DNA from: Burkholderiaceae bacterium
GTDB taxonomy: Bacteria; Pseudomonadota; Gammaproteobacteria; Burkholderiales; Burkholderiaceae_A
Length of the DNA stretch: 64,000 bases
Reading direction: 5' to 3'
Assembly: GCA_018402635.1 (NCBI GenBank)
Contig: JAGYIP010000008.1
Location: 62,001-126,000, forward strand
Shown piece by piece: positions 9,965 to 22,200 of this stretch. Made by a program: the position numbers and the translations under genes. The notes beneath the pieces are model-generated. The model made no database searches. It had not been told where the DNA came from and was given only the letters and a program-made list of their open reading frames with translations. The first letter of the stretch is position 1; every line of letters starts with the position of its first letter.

Positions 9965-12900
9965 TTAGCTTTCGCCCGTCTCTGTCAAGCCCTGTGAATC
10001 CTCTGAGGCCGACTCCTCGTCGGCTGCAGAGCTAAACAAGGCCTCGGCCTCAATGGCGGCCTGCTCAGCCAAGGTCTTAGCCTCGGCCGCCTCAGCCGTC
10101 TCCCGGTCTTTGCGGGCGCGATGGTAGGCAAGCCCCGTTCCTGCAGGAATAAGCCTACCCACAATCACGTTCTCCTTTAGGCCACGTAAGTCATCGCGCT
10201 TGCCCATGATGGCCGCCTCGGTAAGAACGCGGGTGGTCTCTTGGAAGGAGGCCGCCGAGATGAACGAGTCGGTCGACAAAGACGCCTTGGTAATTCCAAG
10301 AAGAATATTCTCGTGAATGGCCGCAAGCTTGTCTTCTGCAACAACCCGGTCGTTTTCCTCAAGAAGATCCGAGCGCTCAACCTGTTCCCCAGGAATAAAC
10401 CGCGTGCCGCCCGGGTCACTGATTTGAACCCGACGCAGCATCTGGCGAACGATGACCTCGATGTGCTTATCGTTGATCTTCACGCCCTGCAGACGGTAGA
10501 CGTCCTGAACCTCGTCCACAATGTAGCGGGCCAGCGCCTCGATACCAAGAAGGCGAAGAATGTCTTGGGGGTCGGCAGGGCCGTCCACAATAAGTTCACC
10601 CTTGTTCACAACCTGACCATCGTGGACCAAGACGCTCTTTTCTTTGGAGATAAGAAACTCCGAGGCCACGCCATCCATGTCGGTAATAACCAGGCGTTGC
10701 TTGCCCTTGGTGTCTTTTCCAAAAGAGACTGTTCCGGTGACTTCGGCAAGCATGCCGGCATCTTTGGGCGAGCGTGCCTCAAAGAGTTCGGCCACACGTG
10801 GCAGACCACCGGTGATGTCGCGGGTCTTTTGCGACTCGGTGGGAATTCGTGCAAGCACCTCGCCCACAGCAACGTCTTGGCCATCGCGCACCGTGATAAG
10901 CGCGCCCACTGGAAAGCTAATGTTCACCGAATGCTCGGTGCCAGCGATCTTGACCTCCTCGCCCGCACTGTCAATCAGCTTGACCTGGGGTCGGACGCCC
11001 TTGCTTGAGGCACTGCGACGCTTGGCGTCGATGACGACCAGAGTCGACAGGCCCGTGATGTCATCAATTTGTCTGGCAACGGTGGCGCCTTCTTCCACAT
11101 TCTCAAAGCGCACCGTGCCCGCATACTCGGTAATGATAGGACGGGTGAGAGGGTCCCAGGTGGCAAGAGTGGCACCGGCCTTAACAGACTGACCGTCGGA
11201 CATCATTAGCGTGGCGCCGTAAGGAACCTTGTGGCGCTCGCGCTCGCGGCCATTTTCATCAAGCACCAGAACCTCGCCAGAGCGCGAAATAACAACGGCC
11301 TCGCCCTTGGCGTTATTGACATAGCGCATGGTGGCGGTAAAGCCCACCAGGCCATTGGATTTCACTTCAATGGCCGACTGGGCGGCCGTACGGGATGCCG
11401 CACCACCAATATGGAAGGTGCGCATGGTGAGCTGCGTGCCAGGCTCACCAATGGACTGGGCGGCAATAACGCCGACCGCCTCACCCACGTTCACCAGATG
11501 ACCACGGCCAAGGTCGCGGCCGTAGCACTTGGCGCAAAGGCCGAATCGGGTCTCGCAGGTAAGGGCCGTGCGCACGCGGACCTCATCGATGCCCAGGAGA
11601 TCAATTTGGTCGACCGCATCTTCATCAAGAAGGGTGCCCGCCTCGTAGAGTGTTTCTTGCGTCTCGGGGTTCACAACCTCACTGGCCGTAACACGACCCA
11701 GAATTCGGTCGCGCAGGGCTTCAATCACCTCGCCGCCCTCAACCAAGGCCTTCATCACAATGCCGTTAGAGGTTCCGCAATCGTCCTCAATGACCACCAG
11801 GTCCTGGGTCACGTCAACAAGTCGACGCGTGAGGTAGCCCGAGTTCGCGGTTTTAAGCGCGGTGTCGGCCAGACCCTTTCGGGCACCGTGCGTGGAAATG
11901 AAGTACTGAAGGACGTTAAGACCTTCACGAAAATTCGCGGTAATTGGCGTCTCAATAATGGAGCCATCGGGCTTGGCCATGAGGCCTCGCATTCCGGCAA
12001 GCTGTCGAATCTGCGCAGCCGAGCCTCGCGCGCCTGAGTCGGCCATCATGTAGATGGAATTAAACGACTCTTGGCGAACCTCTTCGCCTTTGCTATCAAG
12101 CACGGTCTCACCGGCAAGCTGATCCATCATGGCCTTGCCAACCTGGTCACCAGCACGGCCCCAGATATCAACGACCTTGTTGTAACGCTCGCCCTGAGTA
12201 ACAAGGCCTGAGGCGTATTGCTGCTCGATTTCTTTGACCTCGGTTTCTGCGCGGGCAAGAATTTCTTTTTCTGAACCGGAACAAGCATATCGTCGACGCA
12301 GATGGAGATGCCCGCACGCGTTGCAAGTGAGAAGCCCGACTGCAGCAATTTGTCGGCAAAGATGACGGTGTCGCGAAGCCCGCAACGTCGAAACGATGCA
12401 TTAATAAGGCGAGAGATTTCTTTTTTCTTAAGCGCCTTATTCATCATGGCAAAGGCCATTCCGGGCGGAAGAATGCGCGAGAGCAATGCCCGGCCTGTGG
12501 TTGTCTCGTAGCGAACCAATCGGACTGCACCTTCAGGATGCTCCTCGGTGGCGCGGTCGCGCTCTTCAATACGAACCATAATGCGCGTGCCGAGCTCAAG
12601 CTGGGCATTGGCATAGGCGCGGTCGACCTCCGATACGTTGGCAAACATCATGCCCTCGCCCTTGCCATTGATCTTCTCGCGGGTGGCGTAGTACAGCCCA
12701 AGCACAATATCTTGCGAAGGAACGATGGACGGCTCACCGTTTGAGGGAAAGAGCACGTTGTTGGAGGCAAGCATGAGGGTGCGAGCCTCCATCTGGGCCT
12801 CGAGCGACAGGGGCACATGGACGGCCATCTGATCGCCGTCAAAGTCGGCATTGAAGGCTGCGCAGACAAGGGGGTGCAGCTGGATGGCCTTGCCCTCGAT

Positions 12901-14226
12901 GAGCACAGGCTCAAAGGCCTGGATGCCAAGCCTGTGCAGCGTTGGTGCCCGATTGAGCATCACAGGATGCTCACGAATAACCTCTTCAAGAATGTCCCAG
13001 ACCTCGGGGACTTGCTGCTCCACAAGCTTCTTGGCTGCCTTGATGGTGGTGGCCATGCCGCGCAGCTCAAGCTTGTTGAAGATAAAGGGCTTAAAGAGTT
13101 CAAGGGCCATGAGCTTGGGCAGACCGCACTGATGAAGCTTAAGCGTAGGGCCCACCACAATGACAGACCGGCCCGAGTAGTCGACCCGCTTGCCCAAGAG
13201 GTTTTGACGAAAGCGTCCGCCCTTGCCTTTGATCATGTCGGCAAGTGACTTCAGGGCGCGCTTGTTGGCCCCCGTCATGGCCTTGCCTCGGCGACCGTTG
13301 TCAAGCAAGGAGTCGACGGATTCCTGAAGCATGCGCTTTTCATTGCGCACAATAATTTCTGGCGCGCGCAGTTCAAGCAGACGCTTTAGGCGATTGTTTC
13401 GGTTGATGACCCGGCGGTAGAGGTCGTTGAGGTCGGAGGTGGCAAAACGTCCGCCATCAAGGGGCACGAGGGGTCGAAGCTCCGGAGGGAGAACAGGCAG
13501 AACTTCCAGGATCATCCACTCAGGCTTCACGCCTGACTTTTGGAAACCCTCGAGGACTTTGAGCCGCTTTGAAATCTTCTTAATCTTTGCGTCCGAGGAG
13601 GTCTCGGTGAAGTCTTTGCGTAGCTGCTCAATTTCGCGCTCAAGGTCGATGCTTCGAAGCAGTTCGCGAACGCCCTCGGCACCCATCTGGGCAACAAACT
13701 CGCCATCGCCATACTGCTCAACCTTGGCAATGTAGTCGTCCTCGGACATGATCTGACCACGCTTTAGGGGGGTCATGCCGGGCTCAACAACAACGAAGGC
13801 CTCGAAGTAAAGAACGCGCTCGATGTCACGTAGGGTCATGTCAAGAACCATGCCCATGCGCGAGGGCAAGGACTTCAGAAACCAGATGTGGGCCGTTGGG
13901 CTTGCGAGATCGATATGGCCCATGCGCTCTCGTCGCACCTTGGCCAAGGTGACCTCAACGCCGCACTTCTCGCAAATAACACCGCGATGCTTAAGACGCT
14001 TGTACTTGCCGCAGAGGCATTCGTAGTCTTTGACTGGGCCGAAAATTTTGGCGCAGAAAAGCCCATCGCGCTCGGGCTTGAAGGTTCGGTAGTTGATAGT
14101 CTCGGGCTTCTTTACTTCACCAAAGGACCAGGAACGAATCTTGTCGGGCGAGGCCAGACCAATTTTAATGGCATCAAACTGCTGGTCTTGCTGAACCTGC
14201 TTAAATAGATCGAGTAGGGCTTTCAT
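9965..14226 (-). CDS. rpoC: RNA polymerase beta' subunit (single-base frameshift)
   Basis: This is the beta' catalytic subunit of RNA polymerase. The N-terminal part (from 14226) has the zinc-binding [19 protein letters not shown] and the absolutely conserved catalytic loop [12 protein letters not shown]. The C-terminal part has the second zinc site ([19 protein letters not shown]) and the trigger-loop region [20 protein letters not shown]. The reading frame breaks after [10 protein letters not shown]: the T run at 12266-12270 needs one more base to continue into [17 protein letters not shown]. Because rpoC is essential, a missed base in a homopolymer is much likelier than a real split gene. 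The gene directly follows rpoB. Confidence 0.95.
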
Positions 14227-14249
14227 AGCGTGTCTTCCCTTTTAGCAAA

Positions 14250-17200
14250 TCAGTGGCGCTCGAGGTCAATGTCGATTCCGAGGGATCGAATTTCTTTGAC
14301 CAGAACGTTAAAGGACTCGGGCATACCGGCGTCAATGACATGGTCGCCTTTGACGATGTTTTCGTAGACCCGGGTTCGACCAGAGACATCATCGGACTTA
14401 ACGGTAAGCATCTCTTGCAGCGTGTAGGAGGCCCCGTAGGCTTCAAGCGCCCAGACCTCCATCTCGCCAAACCGCTGACCACCAAACTGCGCCTTACCGC
14501 CCAGAGGCTGCTGGGTAACCAAGGAGTATGGGCCTGTGGATCGGGCATGCATCTTGTCGTCCACCAGGTGGTGAAGCTTAAGCATGTGCATGTAGCCCAC
14601 GGTGGTGGGTCGATCGAAGGCATCACCTGTTCGGCCATCGTAAAGCTGGACCTGGGTGCGGGTTTGCGTAAGACCCATGCGTTTGGCAAGGTCATCGGGA
14701 TAGGCAAGCTTTAACATCTCGCGAATCTCATCCTCGGTTGCGCCATCGAAGACGGGTGTTGCAAAGGGCACCCCATCGGTGAGGTTCTTGGCAAGCTCGA
14801 GCAGTTCGGGCTCGCTTAGGCTCTTGACTTCTTCAGGCTTGCCGCTGGTGTTGTAAACCTTCTCAAGCAGGTCGCGAATTTCTTTGGTTGCAGCCTGCCT
14901 AGCAAGCATATCGCCAATGCGCTGGCCAATACCCTTTGCCGCCCAGCCAAGGTGGGTTTCGAGAATCTGGCCCACGTTCATTCGCGAAGGTACACCCAGC
15001 GGGTTGAGAACGATGTCAACAGGGGCACCGTCGGCCATATAGGGCATGTCTTCAACGGGAACAATACGGGAGATAACCCCCTTGTTACCGTGACGACCCG
15101 CCATCTTGTCACCCGGCTGAAGACGTCGCTTCACAGCCAGGTAGACCTTGACCATCTTCAGAGCGCCCGGCGGCAGTTCGTCGCCCTGGGTGAGCTTGCG
15201 ATGCTTTTCTTGATAGGCAAGATCGAACTGGTGACGCTTTTGGTCAAGCGACTCTTTAAGCGACTCAAGCTGACCGGCGGCTGATTCGTCGGCAAGGCGA
15301 ATGTCAAACCAGTGGTGCTTATCGATATCAGCCAGGTAGTCCGCTGTAAGCGCCGTTCCCTTGGCAAGCTTTTTCGGCCCACCGTTGGCTGGCTGGCCAA
15401 TAAGAAGCTTCTCGATTCGCTGGAACATGTCGGCCTCAACAATGCGAAGCTGATCGTTGAGGTCTTTTCGGAACCGGCCAAGCTCATCATCAATAATTTG
15501 CTGGGCACGCTTGTCGCGCTGGATGCCCTCGCGGGTAAAGACCTGCACATCAATGACGGTTCCACTCATGCCCGAGGGCACGCGCAAAGACGTGTCTTTC
15601 ACGTCAGAGGCCTTCTCACCGAAAATGGCGCGAAGCAGTTTTTCTTCCGGTGTAAGCTGAGTTTCACCCTTTGGAGTTACCTTGCCCACCAGAACGTCAC
15701 CGGCCTGAACTTCGGCACCGATGTAGACCACGCCTGACTCATCAAGCCGAGCCAGTTGGTTTTCTGAAAGGTTGGAGATGTCACGGGTGATCTCTTCGGG
15801 CCCAAGCTTGGTGTCGCGGGCAAAGATAGAGAGCTCCTCGATATGAACCGAGGTGTAGCGGTCTTCTGCCACAACGCGCTCAGAGATAAGAATGGAGTCT
15901 TCAAAGTTGTAGCCATTCCAGGGCATAAAGGCCACACGCATGTTCTGGCCAAGGGCAAGCTCCCCCATGTCGGTGGAGGCACCGTCGGCCACAACATCAC
16001 CGCGCTCAACCTTGTCGCCGCGCTTAACCAGGGGCCTTTGGTTAATGTTGGTGTTCTGGTTGGACCTTGAGTATTTAATAAGGTTGTAAATGTCCACGCC
16101 CGACTCACCGGCTGTGGCCTCGCTGTCGTTGACCCGAATGACGATACGGCGGGAATCGACATAGTCGACAAGGCCGCCTCGGCTTGCCTGAACCACGGTG
16201 CCAGAGTCGACCGCGCAGGTGCGCTCGACTCCGGTTCCGACCAAAGGCTTCTGGGGACGCAGGCAGGGTACCGCCTGACGCTGCATGTTGGAGCCCATGA
16301 GTGCACGGTTGGCGTCATCGTGCTCAAGGAAAGGAATGAGCGAGGCAGCTACCGACACAATCTGCGAAGGCGCGACGTCCATGTACTCAACCTTTTCCGG
16401 TCCAGAGAGTGTGGTTTCGCCATTGACACGCACCGAGACCAGGTCACCCTGAAGCTTGCCCGAGCCATCGACAGCCGCGTTGGCCTGCGCAATGACGTAC
16501 CGGCCCTCTTCAATGGCTGACAGGTAGTCGATCTCGTTGGTCACGCGGCGGTCCACAACCTTTCGGTAAGGCGTTTCAAGAAAACCGTAGTCGTTAAGGC
16601 GGGCATACAAGGCCAGCGAGTTAATAAGACCAATGTTTGGCCCCTCAGGGGTCTCGATGGGGCAGACACGACCGTAGTGGGTGGGGTGCACGTCACGCAC
16701 TTCAAAGCCTGCGCGCTCGCGGGTGAGGCCGCCCGGTCCAAGTGCAGAAACACGGCGCTTGTGGGTGATCTCGGACAAGGGGTTGGTCTGGTCCATAAAC
16801 TGCGAGAGCTGGGAAGACCCAAAGAACTCGCGAATGGCAGCCGAGATGGGCTTGCTGTTAATAAGGTCGTGAGGCTGAAGGTTGTCGGCCTCGGCCTGTC
16901 CAAGCCGCTCTTTAACCGCTCGCTCAACACGCACGAGCCCGGAACGGAACTGATTTTCGGCAAGCTCACCCACGCATCGCACGCGGCGGTTGCCCAGGTG
17001 ATCGATGTCATCGACCTCACCACGGCCGTTGCGCAGTTCAACAAGCAGCTTGATGGTGTCCAGAATGTCTTCGTGAGTTAGCACCGGCGAGCCAAGCACA
17101 TCCTCGCGGCTGAGCCTACGGTTAAATTTCATTCGGCCGACCTTCGAGAGGTCGTAGGAGTCTTCACTGAAGAAGAGCCTGTTGAAAAGGGCCTCGACCG

Positions 17201-18353
17201 CATCTTCGGTGGGAGGCTCGCCCGGGCGCATCATGCGATAAATGGCAACCCTTGCCGAGAGGGGATCGGGGGTTTCATCAAGCCTTAAGGTGGCAGAAAT
17301 GTAGGCGCCGTGATCGAGATCGTTGACGTGAAGGGTTGGAAGATCGCGAATTTTGGCGTCGCGCAGACGAACCAAAAGCTCTTCGGTGATTTCATCGTTG
17401 GCCTTGGCAACGATTTCACCTGTCTCTTCGTCAACCAGGTTAAGCGCAACAATTCGGCCAAGCAGGTAATCATCGGGAACCGAAACACGCTTAAGGCCAG
17501 ACTTCTCAATGTCGCGAATATGCTTGGCATTGATACGCTTGTCACGGGCAACCAAAACAGTGCCGTCTTTGTCGATGATGTCAAAACGAGCCTGCTCACC
17601 TTTTAAGCGCTCGGGAACAAGCTCCATCTGGGCACCATCGGGCATAAGCGCGAAATGGTCAAAGCTAAAGAAGTTAGCCAGAATCTGTTCGGGCGACAGG
17701 CCAAGCGCCTTCATAAGAATCGTGACGGGCATCTTGCGGCGGCGGTCAACGCGAAAGTAGAGAATGTCTTTGGGGTCGAACTCGAAGTCGAGCCAGGAGC
17801 CGCGATAAGGGATGATGCGAGCCGAGAACAAGAGCTTGCCCGAGCTGTGCGTTTTGCCGCGGTCGTGCTCAAAAAACACGCCCGGTGAACGGTGCAGCTG
17901 GCTGACGATGACGCGCTCGGTTCCGTTAATAACGAAGGAGCCGGTCTGTGTCATAAGAGGCATCTCACCCATGTAGGCCTCGTTCTCACGCGCCTCTTTA
18001 ATGGTGGGCTTTGCGGCCTCGCGGTCCATGATGACAAGCCTTACACGGGCACGCAGAGGTGCGGCGTATGTGAGGCCCCGCTGCTGGCATTCCTTGACAT
18101 CAAATGCAGGTTTGCCGAGCTGAAAGTTAACGAACTCAAGCTTGGCGTAACCGTTATGGCTAGATATCGGAAAGATGGAACTGAAGGCGGCCTGAAGGCC
18201 GTGGTTATCACGCTTGTCAGGCGCGATCTCGGCCTGTAAAAACTCCCTGTACGACTGAATCTGAGTCTCGAGCAGATAGGGTACCTGCAGCACAGGCGGG
18301 CGCTTTGCAAAGCTCTTTCGAATACGCTTCTTTTCAGTGAAGTTATAGGCCAT
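14250..18353 (-). CDS. rpoB: RNA polymerase beta subunit
   Basis: The 1367-residue beta subunit begins at [19 protein letters not shown] (18353), the usual N-terminus; an in-frame extension of 12 codons upstream is ignored. The rifampicin-binding region [20 protein letters not shown] and [11 protein letters not shown] carries wild-type residues at the common resistance positions. The C-terminal motifs [17 protein letters not shown] and [17 protein letters not shown] are intact. It is co-transcribed with rpoC (23-base gap). Confidence 0.98.
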   Translation of the reverse strand: MAYNFTEKKRIRKSFAKRPPVLQVPYLLETQIQSYREFLQAEIAPDKRDNHGLQAAFSSIFPISSHNGYAKLEFVNFQLGKPAFDVKECQQRGLTYAAPLRARVRLVIMDREAAKPTIKEARENEAYMGEMPLMTQTGSFVINGTERVIVSQLHRSPGVFFEHDRGKTHSSGKLLFSARIIPYRGSWLDFEFDPKDILYFRVDRRRKMPVTILMKALGLSPEQILANFFSFDHFALMPDGAQMELVPERLKGEQARFDIIDKDGTVLVARDKRINAKHIRDIEKSGLKRVSVPDDYLLGRIVALNLVDEETGEIVAKANDEITEELLVRLRDAKIRDLPTLHVNDLDHGAYISATLRLDETPDPLSARVAIYRMMRPGEPPTEDAVEALFNRLFFSEDSYDLSKVGRMKFNRRLSREDVLGSPVLTHEDILDTIKLLVELRNGRGEVDDIDHLGNRRVRCVGELAENQFRSGLVRVERAVKERLGQAEADNLQPHDLINSKPISAAIREFFGSSQLSQFMDQTNPLSEITHKRRVSALGPGGLTRERAGFEVRDVHPTHYGRVCPIETPEGPNIGLINSLALYARLNDYGFLETPYRKVVDRRVTNEIDYLSAIEEGRYVIAQANAAVDGSGKLQGDLVSVRVNGETTLSGPEKVEYMDVAPSQIVSVAASLIPFLEHDDANRALMGSNMQRQAVPCLRPQKPLVGTGVERTCAVDSGTVVQASRGGLVDYVDSRRIVIRVNDSEATAGESGVDIYNLIKYSRSNQNTNINQRPLVKRGDKVERGDVVADGASTDMGELALGQNMRVAFMPWNGYNFEDSILISERVVAEDRYTSVHIEELSIFARDTKLGPEEITRDISNLSENQLARLDESGVVYIGAEVQAGDVLVGKVTPKGETQLTPEEKLLRAIFGEKASDVKDTSLRVPSGMSGTVIDVQVFTREGIQRDKRAQQIIDDELGRFRKDLNDQLRIVEADMFQRIEKLLIGQPANGGPKKLAKGTALTADYLADIDKHHWFDIRLADESAAGQLESLKESLDQKRHQFDLAYQEKHRKLTQGDELPPGALKMVKVYLAVKRRLQPGDKMAGRHGNKGVISRIVPVEDMPYMADGAPVDIVLNPLGVPSRMNVGQILETHLGWAAKGIGQRIGDMLARQAATKEIRDLLEKVYNTSGKPEEVKSLSEPELLELAKNLTDGVPFATPVFDGATEDEIREMLKLAYPDDLAKRMGLTQTRTQVQLYDGRTGDAFDRPTTVGYMHMLKLHHLVDDKMHARSTGPYSLVTQQPLGGKAQFGGQRFGEMEVWALEAYGASYTLQEMLTVKSDDVSGRTRVYENIVKGDHVIDAGMPESFNVLVKEIRSLGIDIDLERH

Positions 18354-18451
18354 GAAGGCTCCTTGAGGTCTGAAAAAACACGGGGTCAATCACAAACACC
18401 GACAAATTGGGTCCAACCATTGCGTTGCCAAAACCTAACTACGCTTAGAAG

Positions 18452-18544
18452 GGCTTTGCCATAACGGCTCGGCTCGGTTCGATGCAGAAAAAACTGCAGG
18501 AGCACGGCATGGCAAAGCCGGCCGTTGGCACAAGGCCAACGGCC
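18452..18544 (-). promoter_or_regulatory. Multi-hairpin structure in the rplL-rpoB gap
   Basis: Two perfect inverted repeats lie here. GGCCGTTGGC (18520-18529) pairs with GCCAACGGCC (18535-18544) across a 5-base loop. GGCTTTGCCAT (18452-18462) pairs with ATGGCAAAGCC (18509-18519) across 46 bases, and that interval itself contains TGCAG-A6-CTGCA. In E. coli this gap holds an attenuator and an RNase III processing site that lower rpoBC relative to rplJL. The same role here is inferred from position and structure. Confidence 0.6.
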
Positions 18545-18556
18545 CGACGCAAGGGT

Positions 18557-18940
18557 TTACTGCATCTCAACCTTGGCGCCAGCCTCTTCAAGCTGCTTTT
18601 TAAGGGCCTCGGCATCGGCCTTGGGGATGGCCTCTTTAACAGGCTTGGGGGCCCCATCAACCAGGTCTTTGGCTTCTTTAAGTCCAAGCCCAGTGGCTGC
18701 ACGAACAACCTTAATGACCTCAACCTTCTTCTCGCCCGCGGCCATAAGAATAACGTTGAACTCGGTCTTCTCTTCGACGGCGGCTGCGCCACCGCCGGCA
18801 GCAGGTGCAGCGGCAACAGCCACTGCAGCAGCGGCTGCCGATACACCGAACTTCTCTTCCATCATTTTGATGAGTTCAGAGAGATCGAGCACACTCATTG
18901 AGCCAACGGCCTCGAGGATTTCTTCTTTTGACATAGCCAT
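18557..18940 (-). CDS. rplL: 50S ribosomal protein L7/L12
   Basis: The 127-residue protein is the acidic stalk protein L7/L12, which recruits translation GTPases. The N-terminal dimerisation helices are followed by an Ala-rich hinge ([20 protein letters not shown], about 35-54). The C-terminal domain contains [20 protein letters not shown] and [21 protein letters not shown] second in-frame ATG two codons in ([10 protein letters not shown]) is an equally plausible start. It follows rplJ by 102 bases. Confidence 0.97.
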   Translation of the reverse strand: MAMSKEEILEAVGSMSVLDLSELIKMMEEKFGVSAAAAAVAVAAAPAAGGGAAAVEEKTEFNVILMAAGEKKVEVIKVVRAATGLGLKEAKDLVDGAPKPVKEAIPKADAEALKKQLEEAGAKVEMQ

Positions 18941-19042
18941 CTTTAATTACTCCATTTCATTGCGTTTAAGTTGTTTGCGTAGGATTCGGGGCACTGATCG
19001 TCTGTGCAAAGGGCTGAAGGCCGCGAAGGGCCAACACACCAC

Positions 19043-19573
19043 TTAAGCCTCCTGCTCTGCGCGCTGATCGCGCACGGCGGCAAGGGTACGAACGAAGGTG
19101 CCAGGAACCTGATTGAGGGTCTGAACAAAGGTCGCCACAGGCGCCTGCATGGTGCCCAGAAGCTTCGAGAGAAGCTCGTCTCTTGAGGGCAACGAGGCAA
19201 GTGCCTTTACGCCAGCTGCATCAAGCAGAGAATTTGGAAGGCTGCCACCCTTAATAACAAGGATGTCGTTGGTCTTCGCAAAATCGCACATGACGCGAGC
19301 CGCCGCGACTGGATCAACCGAAATGCCATAAATAAGCGGACCAACAAGCTGGTCGCTTAATTTATCGAACGGGGTGCCTGCGATGGAGCGTCTTACCAGG
19401 GTGTTTTTAAGCACCCGTAGATAGACATCCGCCGCACGCGCCTGTCGTCGCAGTTCGGTGATCTTGGCAACGTCCAGACCACGGTACTCTGCCAAGATGA
19501 CTGACTGGGCCTTGGCCAGTTCGGCCGAGACGTTGTCAATAACAGCAGATTTTGCAGCGCGGTTTAGTGCCAC
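19043..19573 (-). CDS. rplJ: 50S ribosomal protein L10
   Basis: The 176-residue protein is L10, the stalk base that anchors L7/L12 dimers. The N-terminal [20 protein letters not shown] and [12 protein letters not shown] segments are characteristic, and the C-terminal helix would bind L12. It is preceded by a 258-base leader (19574-19831), the usual place for autogenous control by the L10-L12 complex. Confidence 0.97.
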   Translation of the reverse strand: MALNRAAKSAVIDNVSAELAKAQSVILAEYRGLDVAKITELRRQARAADVYLRVLKNTLVRRSIAGTPFDKLSDQLVGPLIYGISVDPVAAARVMCDFAKTNDILVIKGGSLPNSLLDAAGVKALASLPSRDELLSKLLGTMQAPVATFVQTLNQVPGTFVRTLAAVRDQRAEQEA

Positions 19574-19831
19574 AGCTCACTCCTTAAAATGCCTCGGGCT
19601 ATCTGCCCTTGGCGGTTAAAACCGGCGACCTAGCGAACAACGGAGCAATCGAAACAACCTAAACTCGTTAACTTCGTGTCCTTCGGGACCGCCATCTCGG
19701 CTGGGACCGGCAGACCTGCCGGACATTAAGATGGACTAACCATTCAAGATCCATCCCCAACGGTCTTTGACAACCCGCCTGTGTTGCTTGAGCCGGTCAA
19801 GGCCTAGGCAACAAAGGCGGCCCAAAGTCTG
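19574..19831 (-). promoter_or_regulatory. rplJL leader, probable L10(L12)4-binding RNA
   Basis: The 258 bases between rplA and rplJ contain no gene. On the transcribed strand the middle folds into short GC-rich stems, for example GGCAG-GT-CTGCC around 19708-19719, and GTCC and GGAC segments that could pair around a bulged region. This matches the general design of the L10 leader that lets L10-L12 repress rplJL translation. I did not find a confident promoter inside it. Assignment rests mainly on position and length. Confidence 0.5.
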
Positions 19832-20539
19832 TTACGCCTGCTGTGCCTGCAGCAGGTTTTGTGTATCCACGCGAATGCCAGGGCCCATGGTTGTCGAAAT
19901 GGCAACCTTACGAAGGTAGACACCCTTGGACGAAGACGGCTTGGCACGATTGAGGGCTTCAATAAGAGCAACAAGGTTGGTCTTAAGTGCAGCCACATCG
20001 AAACTTGCCTGGCCGATGGTGCAGTGAATGATTCCCGCCTTGTCGGTTCGATACTGAACCTGACCGGCCTTGGCATTTTTCACTGCCTGAACAACGTCGG
20101 GCGTCACGGTTCCCACCTTGGGGTTCGGCATGAGCCCGCGCGGACCAAGAATTTGGCCAAGCTGCCCGACCAGACGCATCGCATCGGGCGAGGCAATGAC
20201 CACATCGAAGTCCAGTACACCGGCCTTGATGCTCTCGGCAAGGTCTTCCATGCCGACCTTTTCAGCGCCAGCAGCCCTGGCCTGATCGGCCTTTTCGCCC
20301 TGGGCAAAAACAGCCACGCGGGCTGTCTTACCAGTGCCGGAGGGAAGAACAATGGAGCCACGAACGATCTGGTCGGACTTCTTTGCGTCCACACCTAGCT
20401 GGACCGCAACATCCACTGATTCGGTAAATTTAGCCGTCGCGCAGTCTTTGGCAAGCGCCAAGGCCTCATCGGCGGAATAGTGCCTGGCCCGATCAACCTT
20501 GGATCGGATGGTCTGTGTGCGTTTTGCGAGTTTTGCCAT
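19832..20539 (-). CDS. rplA: 50S ribosomal protein L1
   Basis: The 235-residue protein is L1, forming the mobile stalk at the E site; in E. coli it represses rplK-rplA translation. The start [17 protein letters not shown] at 20539 is chosen over a 16-codon upstream extension that would overlap rpl[21 protein letters not shown] and [19 protein letters not shown] are family signatures. The rplK stop lies one base upstream, so the pair is coupled. Confidence 0.97.
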   Translation of the reverse strand: MAKLAKRTQTIRSKVDRARHYSADEALALAKDCATAKFTESVDVAVQLGVDAKKSDQIVRGSIVLPSGTGKTARVAVFAQGEKADQARAAGAEKVGMEDLAESIKAGVLDFDVVIASPDAMRLVGQLGQILGPRGLMPNPKVGTVTPDVVQAVKNAKAGQVQYRTDKAGIIHCTIGQASFDVAALKTNLVALIEALNRAKPSSSKGVYLRKVAISTTMGPGIRVDTQNLLQAQQA

Positions 20540-20540
20540 T

Positions 20541-20972
20541 TTAGAGGCCCTCCACCGTGATGCCCATGCTTCGGGCGCTGCCTGCAATGGTCATAACGGC
20601 GGCCCTCAGATCGGCGGCCGTAAGATCGGGCTGCTTAAGCTTGGCAATTTCCTCACACTGGGCAAGCGTTATGGAGCCCACCTTGTCGGAATGAGGCTTG
20701 GGCGACCCCTTGTCGATTTTTGCAGCCTTCTTAATCAAGATGGACGCAGGAGGCGTCTTCATAATGAATGTGAAGGACTTGTCGGCATAGGCCGTAATAA
20801 CGCAAGGAATGGGCAGGCCGGGCTCAACAGACTGAGTCTGGGCGTTAAAAGCCTTACAGAACTCCATGATGTTCAGGCCGCGCTGACCAAGGGCAGGGCC
20901 GATAGGAGGCGAGGGATTTGCCTTTCCAGCCGGGACCTGAAGCTTTATGTAACCGACGATCTTCTTTGCCAT
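20541..20972 (-). CDS. rplK: 50S ribosomal protein L11
   Basis: The 143-residue protein is L11, part of the GTPase-associated centre and needed for RelA activation. The sequence [21 protein letters not shown] near the N-terminus (proline-rich switch) and the RNA-binding C-terminal domain ending [13 protein letters not shown] are diagnostic. It is followed directly by rplA and preceded by nusG after 110 bases. Confidence 0.97.
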   Translation of the reverse strand: MAKKIVGYIKLQVPAGKANPSPPIGPALGQRGLNIMEFCKAFNAQTQSVEPGLPIPCVITAYADKSFTFIMKTPPASILIKKAAKIDKGSPKPHSDKVGSITLAQCEEIAKLKQPDLTAADLRAAVMTIAGSARSMGITVEGL

Positions 20973-21082
20973 GATGGCTCCTTAAAATTGAGTGATAACG
21001 CAGCAACCTTTACGGCCAGTTCCTGCTCCTCGATTCGCCCGAAGGCGATAAAAAGCAAACAACCTACAAGCTACAACTAAAA

Positions 21083-21616
21083 CTACATCTTCTCGACCTG
21101 ACCAAACTCAAGCTCAACGGGCGTGGACCGTCCAAAAATAGTGACCGACACCCGCATGCGATTTTTTTCGTAGTTCACTTCCTCGACCTGGCCGTTGAAG
21201 TCGGTGAAAGGACCGTCTTTTACGCGAACAACCTCGCCCGCTTCGAAAAGGACCTTGGGCCTTGGTTTCTCAACGCCCTCTTGCATCTGGACCATGATCT
21301 TATCGACCTCGGCCTGTGAGATGGGCGAAGGCTTGCTTCCCGAGCCACCAAGAAAGCCAGTGACCTTATTGGTGTTTTTAACCAGATGCCAGCTCTGGTC
21401 GTTCATGTCCATTTCGACAAGCACGTAGCCAGGAAAGAACCTGCGCTCTGAGATGGCTTTCTGTCCGCCACGAATTTCAACAACCTCTTCAGTGGGAACA
21501 AGAATCTGACCGAAGTGATCTTGCATACCCGCGCGGTCGATACGCTCTTGAATGGCCTTAGCCACACTCTTTTCCATGCCTGAAAAGGCATGCACCACGT
21601 ACCAGCGTTTGGTCAT
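21083..21616 (-). CDS. nusG: Transcription antitermination factor NusG
   Basis: The 177-residue protein is NusG, which binds RNA polymerase to raise processivity and links it to Rho or the ribosome. The start [20 protein letters not shown] at 21616 gives the canonical NGN domain. [14 protein letters not shown] follows in that domain. The C-terminal KOW domain contains [20 protein letters not shown]. It is 2 bases downstream of secE, the usual secE-nusG pairing. Confidence 0.97.
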   Translation of the reverse strand: MTKRWYVVHAFSGMEKSVAKAIQERIDRAGMQDHFGQILVPTEEVVEIRGGQKAISERRFFPGYVLVEMDMNDQSWHLVKNTNKVTGFLGGSGSKPSPISQAEVDKIMVQMQEGVEKPRPKVLFEAGEVVRVKDGPFTDFNGQVEEVNYEKNRMRVSVTIFGRSTPVELEFGQVEKM

Positions 21617-21618
21617 CG

Positions 21619-22005
21619 CTACTTCCATCCCAGCAACAAGTCGTACAACACCCACTCGAGGGACTTGTCAGTCAGCCAGAGAAAGAGTGCCATGATGAAT
21701 ACGAATAAAAAGACGATACCTGTTGTTTGCAGTGTCTCTTTACGCCCTGGCCAGACAACCCGCCTGGTCTCGTAGGCGGCTTCTTTTGAAAAGCCAACAA
21801 ACCGCCGGCCCGAAGGCGAAAAAATGGCAAGAAGACCGCCAACTAAAATACCCGCCAATAAAAGCCCAAGTGCCTGAAGGCTGGCATCACCCGACCAATG
21901 ATAGCCATAGACGCCCGCAAAAAACGCCGCAATGGCCGCCGCAAGCATGAGCTTGTCGGGCAGTCCAGAGGAGACGTCAGTAGGACTTGAGTTTGCAGAG
22001 GACAT
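21619..22005 (-). CDS. secE: Preprotein translocase subunit SecE
   Basis: The 128-residue protein is SecE, the essential clamp subunit of the SecYEG channel. Three hydrophobic segments are visible (about 18-36, 45-63 and 96-114), as in the long proteobacterial form. The conserved amphipathic region [22 protein letters not shown] precedes the last membrane helix. It directly precedes nusG. Confidence 0.96.
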   Translation of the reverse strand: MSSANSSPTDVSSGLPDKLMLAAAIAAFFAGVYGYHWSGDASLQALGLLLAGILVGGLLAIFSPSGRRFVGFSKEAAYETRRVVWPGRKETLQTTGIVFLFVFIMALFLWLTDKSLEWVLYDLLLGWK

Positions 22006-22090
22006 GGTGGCCTAGGGTTTTATAAAAAAGCATCAAACGGGTTCAAGAATTCAGGGGCAAGGGCGCGGGGAGCCTGCCCAAAACAGGAGC

Positions 22091-22166
22091 TGGCAGGGGC
22101 AGAGGGAATCGAACCCCCAACCTTCGGTTTTGGAGACCGACGCTCTGCCAGTTGAGCTATGCCCCT
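22091..22166 (-). tRNA. tRNA-Trp (CCA anticodon)
   Basis: The 76-base gene folds as a cloverleaf with acceptor AGGGGCA / TGCCCCT, anticodon CCA in the loop CTCCAAA, the T-loop GGTTCGATTCC and an encoded 3' CCA. It lies between tuf copy 2 and secE, as in many proteobacteria. Confidence 0.97.
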
Positions 22167-22200
22167 AGAACCCTGCGTGACCCTGAATTCCAAACCTCTG

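Noticed and set aside
10241-11008. Long plus-strand open frames antisense to rpoC, rpoB, tuf and fusA
   Set aside because: They mirror codon bias of the real genes, show no known motifs, and lie antisense to highly conserved proteins.
12127-12385. Overlap of two rpoC frames as a programmed frameshift
   Set aside because: No slippery site plus structure typical of recoding is apparent, bacterial rpoC is not known to be recoded, and similar 1-base shifts occur in four other genes.
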